Shown in pieces: positions 1-12,252 of a stretch of 58,527 nt of DNA. The notes below the pieces were generated by a model, which saw only the letters and a list, made by a program, of their open reading frames with translations, was not told the origin of the DNA and made no database searches. Each line of letters opens with the position of its first letter. The stretch's first letter is position 1. A program made the translations under genes and the position numbers. The stretch is from a bacterium (lineage in GTDB: Bacteria; Acidobacteriota; Polarisedimenticolia; J045), in the NCBI GenBank assembly GCA_021372775.1, contig JAJFTU010000030.1, positions 1-58,527 on the forward strand, written 5' to 3'.

Positions 1-91
1 CGCCTTCGAAGTTGAAGTCGATGAGCTTCGGTTCCTGGGTCGGCTGCACCCGACGGCTGCGGGTGGTCTTGCGAAGCGAGCTGCTCGTCAT
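1..91 (-). CDS. Unidentified protein, N-terminal 30 codons only (cut by window start)
   Basis: An ATG at 91-89 on the minus strand opens a frame that runs without a stop to the window edge. It encodes 30 residues beginning MTSSSLRKTTRSRRV and ending KLIDFNFEG. A GAGGG Shine-Dalgarno-like stretch lies about 10 nt upstream. The peptide is basic and Ser/Thr/Arg-rich at first, then turns hydrophobic and acidic, as in a protein with a short disordered lead before its first strand. I do not recognise the family. It is divergent from the regulator at 350, so the 258 bp between them should hold both promoters. The alternative is that this is non-coding leader DNA. Confidence 0.45.
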   Translation of the reverse strand, partial: MTSSSLRKTTRSRRVQPTQEPKLIDFNFEG

Positions 92-312
92 GGCTTGTTG
101 CCCTCGACGCGAGCGCCCGTTGGGGGGCCGCGAAAGTTCACATTTTCGTTATGCAAGTGCCTTGCCAAGAGCGGCGCCGCGCGGTCGTTTCGAGCCAAGT
201 CGCGCCGGGCGAACGAGTTGCGCGCCGCGCCGTCCCGCCCCGCGAAGCCGGAGGGACGGCGGAAAACTGGGCCATTGTGTCAGGGCGGCCGCAAACAAGG
301 CCAAAGAGGCCG

Positions 313-318
313 TATAAT
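313..318 (+). promoter_or_regulatory. Putative -10 box of the NtrC-type regulator
   Basis: A perfect TATAAT stands in GC-rich DNA 31 nt before the GTG at 350. No convincing -35 is seen at the right spacing. Its position downstream of the far ATG at 95 argues that the longer reading frame is not the real start. Confidence 0.45.
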
Positions 319-349
319 CGGGACGTCCCCCGATTCGAGCGAGCTTCCC

Positions 350-1792
<1,443 letters not shown>

Positions 1793-1823
1793 CGAACTTC
1801 GCGAAAATTGTTGGCGCGCGCTC

Positions 1824-1854
1824 TTGACAACCTCGCGCGATGTTCGACAAATAT
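1824..1854 (+). promoter_or_regulatory. Putative promoter of the H1-like gene
   Basis: TTGACA at 1824-1829 is a perfect -35 hexamer. The best -10 candidate is AAATAT at 1849-1854, with a long 19-nt spacer, so the -10 assignment is weak. The gene starts at 1938 behind a very strong GGAAAGGAGG ribosome binding site. Confidence 0.45.
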
Positions 1855-1937
1855 GCGGACAAGGTGCGACGCATCCTGCGCGGGGACGCCCGCGAGACGC
1901 ACGTCGGGCTTTTGAGCCCGGAAAGGAGGAATACACA

Positions 1938-2237
1938 ATGGCGGTGAAGAAGGCGGCGAAGAAGGTCGCCAAGAAGAAGGTCGCCAAGAAGGCCGTGAAG
2001 AAGGTCGCCAAGAAGAAGGTGGCGAAGAAGGCCGCGAAGAAGGCCGCGAAGAAGGTCGCCAAGAAGAAGGTGGCGAAGAAGGTCGCGAAGAAGGTCGTGA
2101 AGAAGGCCGCCAAGAAGGTCGTGAAGAAGGCTGCCAAGAAGGCCGTGAAGAAGGCCGCCAAGAAGACCACCAAAAAGAAGACGGTGCGCAAGCCCAAGAC
2201 CGCCGTTCCGGCCCCGCTGCCGGAGCCGATGGCCTGA
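1938..2237 (+). CDS. Histone H1-like Lys/Ala/Val-repeat DNA-binding protein
   Basis: The 99-residue protein is almost entirely short repeats of the type KKVAKK, KKAAKK and KKVVKK, ending in a Pro-rich tail (VPAPLPEPMA). It has no signal peptide, so it should stay in the cytoplasm. Such proteins resemble the C-terminal domain of eukaryotic H1 and the bacterial H1-like proteins (HctB, AlgP types) that coat or condense DNA; this role is inferred from composition alone. The start is fixed by GGAAAGGAGG eight nt upstream. It is monocistronic, with its own promoter and a strong terminator at 2275-2305, as expected for an abundant protein. The underlying 12-15 nt DNA repeats should make its length variable between strains. 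Confidence 0.85.
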   Translation: MAVKKAAKKVAKKKVAKKAVKKVAKKKVAKKAAKKAAKKVAKKKVAKKVAKKVVKKAAKKVVKKAAKKAVKKAAKKTTKKKTVRKPKTAVPAPLPEPMA

Positions 2238-2274
2238 AAAATCAGATACTGAAAAGTACCTTCGAAGGATGGCC

Positions 2275-2305
2275 GGGCGTCCCCGAAACGGGGGCGCCCG
2301 TTTTT
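2275..2305 (+). terminator. Rho-independent terminator of the H1-like gene
   Basis: An 11-bp stem (one G-T pair) around an AAA loop at 2275-2299 is followed by GTTTTT. It lies 37 nt after the stop codon. Confidence 0.88.
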
Positions 2306-2397
2306 ATTGCATCGGCCGATTGCGGCGCGCGGACGGGCCGCGTTCGGCGATCGCGCCGGCGGGCGCCCGGGCCCGCCGCGGCGCCCCTTGGACGACG

Positions 2398-2424
2398 AAA
2401 GGGCGGCCGCGGGGGCCGCCCTTT
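2398..2424 (-). terminator. Terminator of the mutase gene
   Basis: An 11-bp perfect stem (2398-2408 with 2414-2424) around a 5-nt loop ends in TTT when read on the minus strand, 29 nt after the mutase stop. The short T run makes it weaker than its plus-strand neighbour. Confidence 0.6.
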
Positions 2425-2453
2425 CGCGTGGACTTCGACGGGGCCGGAGCGGC

Positions 2454-4136
2454 TCAGCCGCGGGCGGCCAGCTCGTCGCCGTAGCGGCCGAAGACCTCGG
2501 CCATCTTGCCGGCGATCTCGCCGACCGTCGCGTAGGCCTCGACGGCCTCGAGGATCGCGGGCATCAGGTTCTCGGTCCCGCGGGCGCAAGCCTCGACGCG
2601 GGCCATCGCCTTCTGCCAGCGGGCCTGGTCGCGCTCGGCCCGGACCTTGGCGGTCCGCTCGCACTGCTTGCGGCGCAGTTCCTCGGAGATCTTCATGATC
2701 GGGAACTTGCTGGTTTCCTTCTCCGTGAACTTGTTGACGCCGACGACCACCTGCTCGCCCGACTCGACCGCCTTCTGGTAGCGGTAGGCCGCGTCGGCGA
2801 TCTCGCGCTGCTGGAAGCCCTTCTCGATGGCCGCCACCGCGCCGCCCTCCTCGTCGATCCGCTTGATCAGCGCCGTCGCCGCGGCCTCGATCTCGTCGGT
2901 GAGGGCCTCGACGTAGTAGGAGCCGGCCAGCGGGTCGACCGTGTCGCCGACGCCGGTCTCGTAGGCGAGGAGCTGCTGGGTGCGGAGGGCGATCGTCACG
3001 GCCTTCTCGGTCGGGAGGCCGAGCGCCTCGTCCATCGAGTTGGTGTGCAGCGACTGGCAGCCGCCGAGCACCGCCGCCAGCGCCTCGTAGGCGGTGCGGA
3101 CGATGTTGTTCTCCGGCTGCTGGGCGGTCAGCGAGACGCCGGCCGTCTGGCAGTGGAAGCGGAGCTTGCCCAGCTTGAGGTTCTTCCCCTCGGCGCCGAA
3201 GCGGTCGCGGAGGATCTTCGCCCACATCCGGCGCGCGGCGCGGAACTTGGCGACCTCCTCGAGGATGTTGATCTGACCGTTGAGGAAGAACGACAGCCGC
3301 GAGGCGAAGCCGTCGAGCGGCATGCCGGCGTCGAGGGCGGCCTGGACGTAGGCGATCCCGTCGGCCAGCGTGAAGGCGACTTCCTGCGCGGCGGTCGAGC
3401 CCGCTTCGCGGATGTGGTAGCCGGAGATGGAGATCGTGTTCCACTTCGGCACGTTGGCGTGGCACCAGGCGAAGATGTCGGTGATCACGCGGATCGACGG
3501 CCGCGGCGGGAAGATGTAGGTGCCGCGGGCGATGTACTCCTTGAGCACGTCGTTCTGGATCGTCCCCGCCAGCCCCGCCGGCTCGACGCCCTGCTTCTTG
3601 GCGACGGCGACGTACATCGCGAGGAGGATCGCGGCCGGGGCGTTGATCGTCATCGAGGTGCTGACGGTCCCCAGCGGGATTTCGTTGAACAGGACTTCCA
3701 TGTCGGCGAGCGAGTCGATCGCCACGCCGACCTTGCCCACCTCGCCCTCGGCGAGCGCGTGGTCCGAGTCGTACCCCATCTGGGTCGGCAGGTCGAAGGC
3801 GACCGAGAGGCCGGTCTGGCCGCGGCCCAGGAGCAGCTTGTAGCGGGCGTTCGACTCCTCGGCGGTGCCGAAGCCGGCGTACTGCCGCATCGTCCAGAAG
3901 CGGCTGCGGTACATGGTGGGCTGCACGCCGCGCGTGAACGGGAACTGGCCCGGCAGGCCGATTTCATTGGTGTAGTCGAGCTTCTCGGTGTCGAGCGGCG
4001 TGTAGACGCGCTTGATCTCGACCTTCGAGGTCGTCTCGAACTTTTCGCGGCGTTCAGCGGCCTTGGTCAAGGACGGCTGGACGACCTTTTCTTCCCATTG
4101 CTTCAAGTCGCGGGCGATCTGATCCCGGTCGCTCAT
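2454..4136 (-). CDS. Methylmalonyl-CoA mutase, catalytic (large) subunit without B12-binding domain
   Basis: The 560-residue protein is the substrate-binding TIM-barrel half of an adenosylcobalamin-dependent acyl-CoA mutase. It interconverts methylmalonyl-CoA and succinyl-CoA in propionate metabolism. The signature [13 protein letters not shown] is present, keeping the Tyr of methylmalonyl-CoA mutases. [13 protein letters not shown] keeps the Arg that isobutyryl-CoA mutases replace, and GYHIREAG carries the active-site His. The protein ends after [11 protein letters not shown], where single-chain enzymes continue into the cobalamin domain, so a separate small B12 subunit must exist; it is not in this window. 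The start ATG at 4136 has GAGGAG 9 nt upstream; the frame continues to 4247 without a better start. Acyl-CoA carboxylase and cobalamin genes lie elsewhere in the window. Confidence 0.95.
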   Translation of the reverse strand: MSDRDQIARDLKQWEEKVVQPSLTKAAERREKFETTSKVEIKRVYTPLDTEKLDYTNEIGLPGQFPFTRGVQPTMYRSRFWTMRQYAGFGTAEESNARYKLLLGRGQTGLSVAFDLPTQMGYDSDHALAEGEVGKVGVAIDSLADMEVLFNEIPLGTVSTSMTINAPAAILLAMYVAVAKKQGVEPAGLAGTIQNDVLKEYIARGTYIFPPRPSIRVITDIFAWCHANVPKWNTISISGYHIREAGSTAAQEVAFTLADGIAYVQAALDAGMPLDGFASRLSFFLNGQINILEEVAKFRAARRMWAKILRDRFGAEGKNLKLGKLRFHCQTAGVSLTAQQPENNIVRTAYEALAAVLGGCQSLHTNSMDEALGLPTEKAVTIALRTQQLLAYETGVGDTVDPLAGSYYVEALTDEIEAAATALIKRIDEEGGAVAAIEKGFQQREIADAAYRYQKAVESGEQVVVGVNKFTEKETSKFPIMKISEELRRKQCERTAKVRAERDQARWQKAMARVEACARGTENLMPAILEAVEAYATVGEIAGKMAEVFGRYGDELAARG

Positions 4137-4524
4137 GAGAGTCAGCTCCTCGCCGGTTTGGCGTTCCGGACGACGAGCGCGCGCGGACGCGCGCGGAAAG
4201 CGCGCTCCGCCGACGCGCGGGTGGTGGCCGAGAGAGGGTAGCACCAATCATGGCGCCCGCCCGAAGAGGCGACGGGAGGCGGGCGCGGGGAGCCTGGCTC
4301 GACGGGCCCGAGGCGACTCGGCGCGCGGGCGCGGCGAACCGCTCCGGAGCATGCCCAAAATTTACCCCGGCAAGTAACGCAATAAAAGTTCCGGTAACGG
4401 GAACCTTCCCTTGCCAAGGGGACTAACATTTTGCCCCGCGGTGGGGTGAATTTTGCGCCGATCGTCAGCGCAGCACCGCCGCCACTGAGACCAACTACGT
4501 CACGATATTGGAGGTTCGACCAAA
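4137..4524. other. 388-bp divergent intergenic region
   Basis: It lies between the mutase and the small secreted protein gene. The part next to the mutase is very GC-rich. The part from about 4350 is distinctly AT-richer and should hold the promoter of the plus-strand gene; TTTACC at 4361 and TAAAAG at 4383 (16-nt spacer) is one weak candidate. I see no recognisable riboswitch and no convincing ORF. Confidence 0.4.
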
Positions 4525-4782
4525 ATGAAGCGCTTCGCTCCGCTGTTCGCCGCCGCCCTGATGTTCTCTGGTGTTGCCGCTTTCGCCGCTGCTCCGGCCG
4601 CCGCTCCGGCCGCTCCGAAGACCGACAAGCCGGCCGCCACGAAGGAAGTGAAGAAGGACGAGGCCAAGAAGGCCCCGGCCAAGAAGGACGCCGCCAAGAA
4701 GGACGAGGCCAAGGCCGCTCCGAAGGCCGAGAAGCCGGCGCCGAAGGCCGAAAAGGCCGCCCCGAAGGCCGAGAAGAAGTAA
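4525..4782 (+). CDS. Small exported Lys/Ala/Pro-rich protein
   Basis: This 85-residue protein begins with a typical signal peptide (MKRFAPLFAAALMF, then small residues, cleavage near residue 22). The mature part is a low-complexity run of Lys, Ala, Glu and Pro with repeated KAEKPAPKAEK-like units. It should be exported, be intrinsically disordered and carry mixed charge. A GGAGG ribosome binding site sits 10 nt before the ATG and a near-perfect terminator follows, so it is a single-gene, probably well expressed unit. The family is unknown to me. The composition echoes the flanks of the helix-hairpin-helix protein at 9916 and, without a signal peptide, the H1-like protein at 1938. Confidence 0.8.
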   Translation: MKRFAPLFAAALMFSGVAAFAAAPAAAPAAPKTDKPAATKEVKKDEAKKAPAKKDAAKKDEAKAAPKAEKPAPKAEKAAPKAEKK

Positions 4783-4806
4783 CCTCGCCTTTCAGAGAGC
4801 TTCGAG

Positions 4807-4839
4807 CGAGGCGGGCTTCGGCCCGCCTCGTTCTTTTTT
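4807..4839 (+). terminator. Strong rho-independent terminator with UUCG loop
   Basis: A perfect 10-bp stem (4807-4816 with 4821-4830) is closed by a stable TTCG tetraloop and followed by TTCTTTTTT. It ends the small secreted-protein gene. Confidence 0.95.
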
Positions 4840-4887
4840 CGGCGCGCCCCGCGCCGGCGCCGGCCGCTCGCCCCGGGCGTTCCATCG

Positions 4888-6339
4888 TCAGATCGGCGCG
4901 GCCGATTCGACGGCGAGGCAACGGCGCGCCCACAGCTCCGCGGTCGCCGGGGCGACCGCGCGCCGCAGCCGCGCCATCCGCGCGCGGCGTTCGTCCGCGG
5001 CCATCAGCAGCGCCCCCTCGCAGGCGTCGGCGAGCGCGCGCACGTCGTAGGGGTTGACGAGCAGCGCCCCGGGCAGCATGTCGGCCGCGCCGGCGAACTC
5101 GCTGCAGACCAGGACGCCGTCGCCGTCCACGCGCGAGGCGACGAACTCGGGGGCGACGAGGTTCATGCCGTCCTTGAGCGGCGTGACGAGGGCGGCCGCG
5201 GCGGCGAGGTAGTGCGCGACCAGCTCCTCGCGGTCGAAGGGGCAGTAGCGGTAGTGGATCGGCGTCCAGCCGTCCCGCCCGTGCTCGCCGTTGATCCGCC
5301 CCACGTCGCGGTCCACGTCCCGCTTGAGCTGGCGATACTCCTCCACCTGGTGCCGGCTCGGCACGACGACCTGCACGACGTCGAAGGCGCCGTGCAGCCC
5401 CGGCCGGGCGCGCAGGAGATGGTCGATCGCGGCCATCCTTTCGCGGATCCCCTTGGTGTAGTCGAGCCGGTCGGCGGCGAAGAGGATCGGGCGGCCGCCG
5501 TGCGCCGCGCGGATCCGCCGCGCCCGCGCGCGGACCGTCGGCGCCGCGGCGAGACGGGCGAAGCCGGCGACGTCGATCCCGATCGGCGCGGCGAGGGCGA
5601 CGGCGATCCCCGAGGAGCGCGCGAGGAGCGCTTCGTCGCCGTGCGGCAGCGCGAAGGCGCCGCGCAGTTCGCGCGCCGCGGCGACGAAGTTGTCCCGGTA
5701 GTGCGGCACGTGGAAGGCGACGGCGTCGGCGGCGAGCAGGCCGTCCAGGATCCGCTCGCGTTCCGGCAGCGCGCGGAACGTCTCGAGCGGCGGGAACGGC
5801 GTGTGGAGGAAGAAGTCGATCCGCCCGCGGAAGCCGAGCGCGCGCAGCTCGGCCGGCACGAGGGCGAGATGGAAGTCGTGGACCCAGATCCGCCCTCCCG
5901 CGCCCGCCGCGGCGAAGGCCCGCTCGGCGAAGCGGTGGTTGACCCGCTCGTAGAACGCGTACTCGTCCGGGTCGAAGACCGCCTTGCCGACGAAGCCGTG
6001 AAGAAGCGGCCACAGCGTGCGGTTGCAGTAGCCGTTGTAGTAGCGGAGCAGTTCCCGTTCGCTGAGCGGCACGCCGACGAAGCGGGCGCCGCCCGGCGAC
6101 ACGAACGGACGCGTCTCGCGCACCGCCGCGTCGGCCGCGGCGCGGGAAGCGACGACGGCGCCGTTCCAGCCGACCCACGTCCCGCCGATCCGCTCGAGGA
6201 CCGGTTCGAGCGCGTTGACCAGACCGCCGACGTGGCGGGTCGCGTCGAACGGCTCGCCGTCCGTCGGCAAGTCGTAGGGAAGACGGTTGGAGACGACAAC
6301 CAAACGCTCGGCGGGGTCTTTCGCGGGAACGGCCGACAC
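4888..6339 (-). CDS. otsA: Trehalose-6-phosphate synthase (GT20)
   Basis: The 483-residue protein should transfer glucose from a nucleotide sugar to glucose-6-phosphate in the cytoplasm to make trehalose-6-phosphate. Family landmarks in order are [11 protein letters not shown] at the N-terminus, [45 protein letters not shown] and [13 protein letters not shown], followed by the GT-B sugar-nucleotide pocket near [10 protein letters not shown]. Length is normal for OtsA. The start is GTG at 6339 with AGGGGG about 7 nt upstream. It is divergent from the trehalose synthase-maltokinase gene at 6500, supporting a trehalose role. No phosphatase (OtsB) gene is in the window. Related glucosylglycerol-phosphate synthases share these motifs and cannot be excluded. 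Confidence 0.92.
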   Translation of the reverse strand: MSAVPAKDPAERLVVVSNRLPYDLPTDGEPFDATRHVGGLVNALEPVLERIGGTWVGWNGAVVASRAAADAAVRETRPFVSPGGARFVGVPLSERELLRYYNGYCNRTLWPLLHGFVGKAVFDPDEYAFYERVNHRFAERAFAAAGAGGRIWVHDFHLALVPAELRALGFRGRIDFFLHTPFPPLETFRALPERERILDGLLAADAVAFHVPHYRDNFVAAARELRGAFALPHGDEALLARSSGIAVALAAPIGIDVAGFARLAAAPTVRARARRIRAAHGGRPILFAADRLDYTKGIRERMAAIDHLLRARPGLHGAFDVVQVVVPSRHQVEEYRQLKRDVDRDVGRINGEHGRDGWTPIHYRYCPFDREELVAHYLAAAAALVTPLKDGMNLVAPEFVASRVDGDGVLVCSEFAGAADMLPGALLVNPYDVRALADACEGALLMAADERRARMARLRRAVAPATAELWARRCLAVESAAPI

Positions 6340-6499
6340 GATTCGCCCCCTTTGCCGCGGGCGCCAGGGAACGGGGCGCGGCGGGCCCCGCGATCACGTA
6401 CGAGGGAACGACAGCTCAGGCAACCGCGTTCCGCGGCGGCGCGGCCGTATATGAATGCGCGACGGCGCGCCGCCGCGCGGCCGCCCGCGGAGGCGCGAC

Positions 6500-9799
<3,300 letters not shown>

Positions 9800-9825
9800 C
9801 GCGTTCGTCCGCCGGCTCGTCGGCC

Positions 9826-9881
9826 GCGTCGCCGCATCGCCCGCGGTCCGCGGCGACGCGGCGACGCCGCGCCCACTTTTT
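9826..9881 (+). terminator. Possible terminator after treS
   Basis: A 10-bp inverted repeat (9826-9835 with 9858-9867) encloses a second CCGCGG palindrome, and TTTTT lies 9 nt after the stem. The distance from stem to T run makes it imperfect. Confidence 0.4.
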
Positions 9882-9915
9882 CACCGTACCGTTTGCCCCG
9901 GAAAGGAGGCGCTCT

Positions 9916-10365
9916 ATGCGCGTTCGTCACGTCCCGCTCGCCGCCATGCTCCTCTTCGCCGGCGCGCTCGCCCTCGCCGTTCCCGCGCGGGCCGCCGGCC
10001 AAGCCCCCGCCAAGACCCCGGCGGCCGCCAAGCCGGCCCCGGCGGCGAAGCCCGCTCCGGCCAAACCGGCGGAAGCGAAGCCCGCCGCGCCGAAGGCCCA
10101 GCCGATCGACATCAACACCGCCACGCTGGACGAACTCAAGGCGATCCCGGGGATCGGCGACGCCTACGCCGCGAAGATCGTGGCCGGGCGGCCCTTCCAA
10201 AAGAAGGACCAGCTGGTCTCCAGGAACATCCTGCCCAAGGACGTCTACGCGAAGGTGAAGGACAACATCATCGCCAAGAAGGTCGAGAAGCCCGCGCCGC
10301 CGGCCAAGCCCGCCGCGGCCGAAAAGCCGCGCAAGGCCGAGAAGGCCGAGCCGCCCAAGAAGTAG
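9916..10365 (+). CDS. Exported helix-hairpin-helix (ComEA-like) protein with Lys/Ala/Pro-rich flanks
   Basis: The 149-residue protein has a signal peptide (residues 1 to about 27) and an Ala/Pro/Lys-rich linker to about residue 55. A ComEA-type helix-hairpin-helix follows (IDINTATLDELKAIPGIG, then YAAKIVAGRPF), and the tail is again Lys/Ala/Pro-rich. HhH domains of this type bind DNA without sequence specificity, and ComEA does so in the envelope during transformation. No competence genes are nearby, so the role is inference. GGAAAGGAGG precedes ATG 9916 by 6 nt. The HhH part resembles DUF655-like single-domain proteins common in Acidobacteria-type genomes; whether it touches DNA is unproven. 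Confidence 0.85.
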   Translation: MRVRHVPLAAMLLFAGALALAVPARAAGQAPAKTPAAAKPAPAAKPAPAKPAEAKPAAPKAQPIDINTATLDELKAIPGIGDAYAAKIVAGRPFQKKDQLVSRNILPKDVYAKVKDNIIAKKVEKPAPPAKPAAAEKPRKAEKAEPPKK

Positions 10366-10373
10366 CCGCTTCG

Positions 10374-10400
10374 CCGGCGGCGCGCCGGCCGCGCCGCCGG
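10374..10400 (+). terminator. Hairpin after the HhH gene
   Basis: A perfect 11-bp GC stem (10374-10384 with 10390-10400) with a 5-nt loop starts 8 nt after the stop codon. No T run follows, so it may be an mRNA 3' stabiliser or a weak terminator. Confidence 0.45.
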
Positions 10401-10449
10401 TCGTCGTCCGTCTTCGCGCGCCGCACGGGAACCCGCGCGGCGCGCGTTG

Positions 10450-10455
10450 TATCGT
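10450..10455 (+). promoter_or_regulatory. -10 box for a probably leaderless ABC transporter mRNA
   Basis: TATCGT ends 6 nt before the GTG at 10462, and no ribosome binding site fits between them. A transcript starting 6-7 nt after this box would begin at the start codon itself. Confidence 0.5.
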
Positions 10456-10461
10456 TCCGTC

Positions 10462-12252
10462 GTGCGCCTCGCCTCGGACATCGCGCGCTTCGCCTCGCTG
10501 CTCGCTCCGGAGAAGGGCCGGTACGCGCGCGGCCTCGCCGCGCTCGCCGCGGTGGACCTGATGGAGGTCGCCTCGCCGCTCGTCGTCGCCGTGGCGATCG
10601 ACCTTCTCGCCGGCGGCGCGCGCCGCGGCGCCGGCGCGCCGCAGGTCCTCTCCTGGCTCGGCCTGCGGCCCGAGACCTGGACGTTCGGCGGCGCGCTCGC
10701 CCTCTATCTCGTCCTCGCCCTCGTCGCGAACCTGCTCCGCTACCCGATGCTGACCCAGGTGTCGATCCCCTCGCACCGCATCGGGCAGCGGCTGCGGAAC
10801 GACATCGCCCGGCGCCTGCTGCGCCTCTCGCGCCCGTTCTACGACCGCGCGCCGTCGGGAGGCCTGATGTCGATCGCCACCGCCGACGTGCAGGCGGTGC
10901 GGATGTTCCTCGGCATCGGGCTGCTGCTGCTCGTGGACACGGCGCTGCTGCTGACGCTCGTCCTCGCCGCGATGTTCGCCCTCTCGCCGGCGCTGGCGCT
11001 CGCCTCGATCGCGCCGCTGCCGCTGATCGCGCTCTTCACCAACCGCTTCTCGCGCGCCGAGTTCGACCGCTTCGGCGCGGTGCAGGAAGACCTCGCGCGG
11101 CTGACCGACCGGGCGCGGGAGAGCTTCGCCGGGATCCGCGTCGTGCAGGGGTACGCGCGCGAGGAGACGATGATCGCCCGCTTCGCCCGCGCCTCGCGGC
11201 GGCACTTCGGGCTGAACCTGCGGCTGGCGCGCCTGCGCAGCCTCTTCGATCCGTCGCTCGACCTGATGATCGGCCTCTCCGCCGCGCTCGCCGTGGCGGT
11301 CGGCGGCGTGCAGTTCGGGCGCGGCGCGATCAGCGTCGGCACGCTCGTCGCGTTCCTCTATCTCGTGGCCAACCTCTCCGGACCGATGGTCGGGTTCGGC
11401 TGGGCGGTCTCGCTGCTCCAGCGCGGACGGGCCTCGCTGGCCCGGATCGACGCGCTCCTCGCCGAGCCGGTCGAGATCGCCGACGCGCCGGACGCCGTCG
11501 AGCCGCAGGGGGCCGGCGCGCTCGAGGTGCGCGGCCTCACGTTCTCCTACGCCGGCGCGGCCGCGCCCGCCCTCGCCGACCTCTCGTTCGCGCTCCCCGC
11601 GGGGCGGCGGCTCGGCGTCGTCGGGCCGGTCGGCGCCGGCAAGTCCACGCTCGTCGCCCTTCTCGTCCGGCTCTACGACCCGCCGCCGGGAACGGTCTTC
11701 CTCGACGGCGTGGACGTGCGGCGGCTGACCCTCGGCGGGCTGCGGCGCGTCGTTTCGCTCGCGCCGCAGGAGGCGTTCCTCTTCGGCGACACCGTGGAGC
11801 GGAACGTCCGCGCGGGCGGCGGGGACGACGCGCCGGCGCTCGCCGCGCTCGCCGCGATCGACGACGAGGTCGAGCGGCTTCCCGAACGCTACGCGACGCT
11901 GCTCGGCGAGCGCGGCGTGAACCTCTCCGGCGGGCAGCGGCAGCGGATCGCCCTGGCGCGGGCGATCGGCGCCGAGCCGCGGATCCTGATCCTCGACGAC
12001 GCGCTCGCCGCGGTGGACGCGGCGACGGAGGCGAAGATCCTCGCCAACTTGGAGCGGGTCTTCGCCGGCCGCGGCGGGATCGTCGTCTCGCACCGCGTGC
12101 GGGCCGTCGAACGGTGCGACGAGATCATCGTCCTCGAGCGAGGCCGGATCGCGGACCGCGGCACGCACGACGAGCTGCTCGCGCGCGGCGGCTGGTACGC
12201 CGACGTCGCGCGCCGCCAGGCGCAGGCCGGCGCCGACGGAGACGCGCGGTGA
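10462..12252 (+). CDS. ABC exporter half-transporter, subunit A (degenerate Walker B)
   Basis: The 596-residue protein has a six-helix exporter membrane domain (residues 1 to about 330) fused to an ATPase domain. The ATPase shows Walker A GPVGAGKST, a canonical signature NLSGGQRQR and Walker B LILILDDA, where the catalytic Glu is Asp. The next gene overlaps it and has the complementary defect, so the two should form a heterodimeric exporter of the BmrCD, LmrCD or TM287/288 kind. The substrate is unknown; drugs, lipids and peptides are possible. GTG at 10462 is preferred over the TTG at 10447 because it lies 6 nt after a -10 box. It is the first gene of a four-gene operon. Confidence 0.92.
   Translation: MRLASDIARFASLLAPEKGRYARGLAALAAVDLMEVASPLVVAVAIDLLAGGARRGAGAPQVLSWLGLRPETWTFGGALALYLVLALVANLLRYPMLTQVSIPSHRIGQRLRNDIARRLLRLSRPFYDRAPSGGLMSIATADVQAVRMFLGIGLLLLVDTALLLTLVLAAMFALSPALALASIAPLPLIALFTNRFSRAEFDRFGAVQEDLARLTDRARESFAGIRVVQGYAREETMIARFARASRRHFGLNLRLARLRSLFDPSLDLMIGLSAALAVAVGGVQFGRGAISVGTLVAFLYLVANLSGPMVGFGWAVSLLQRGRASLARIDALLAEPVEIADAPDAVEPQGAGALEVRGLTFSYAGAAAPALADLSFALPAGRRLGVVGPVGAGKSTLVALLVRLYDPPPGTVFLDGVDVRRLTLGGLRRVVSLAPQEAFLFGDTVERNVRAGGGDDAPALAALAAIDDEVERLPERYATLLGERGVNLSGGQRQRIALARAIGAEPRILILDDALAAVDAATEAKILANLERVFAGRGGIVVSHRVRAVERCDEIIVLERGRIADRGTHDELLARGGWYADVARRQAQAGADGDAR

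Noticed and set aside
12-317. A 101-residue plus-strand ORF at the window start
   Set aside because: Arg/Ser-rich, without a ribosome binding site, and it covers the promoter of the regulator and the start of a better minus-strand gene.
1950-2200. CRISPR-like or tandem repeat array
   Set aside because: The short repeats are codons of the Lys/Ala protein in one continuous frame; there are no spacers.
4350-4450. Possible riboswitch upstream of the small secreted-protein gene
   Set aside because: The AT-richer patch has a few short inverted repeats, but neither strand fits the c-di-GMP, cobalamin, glycine or SAM consensus I could recall.
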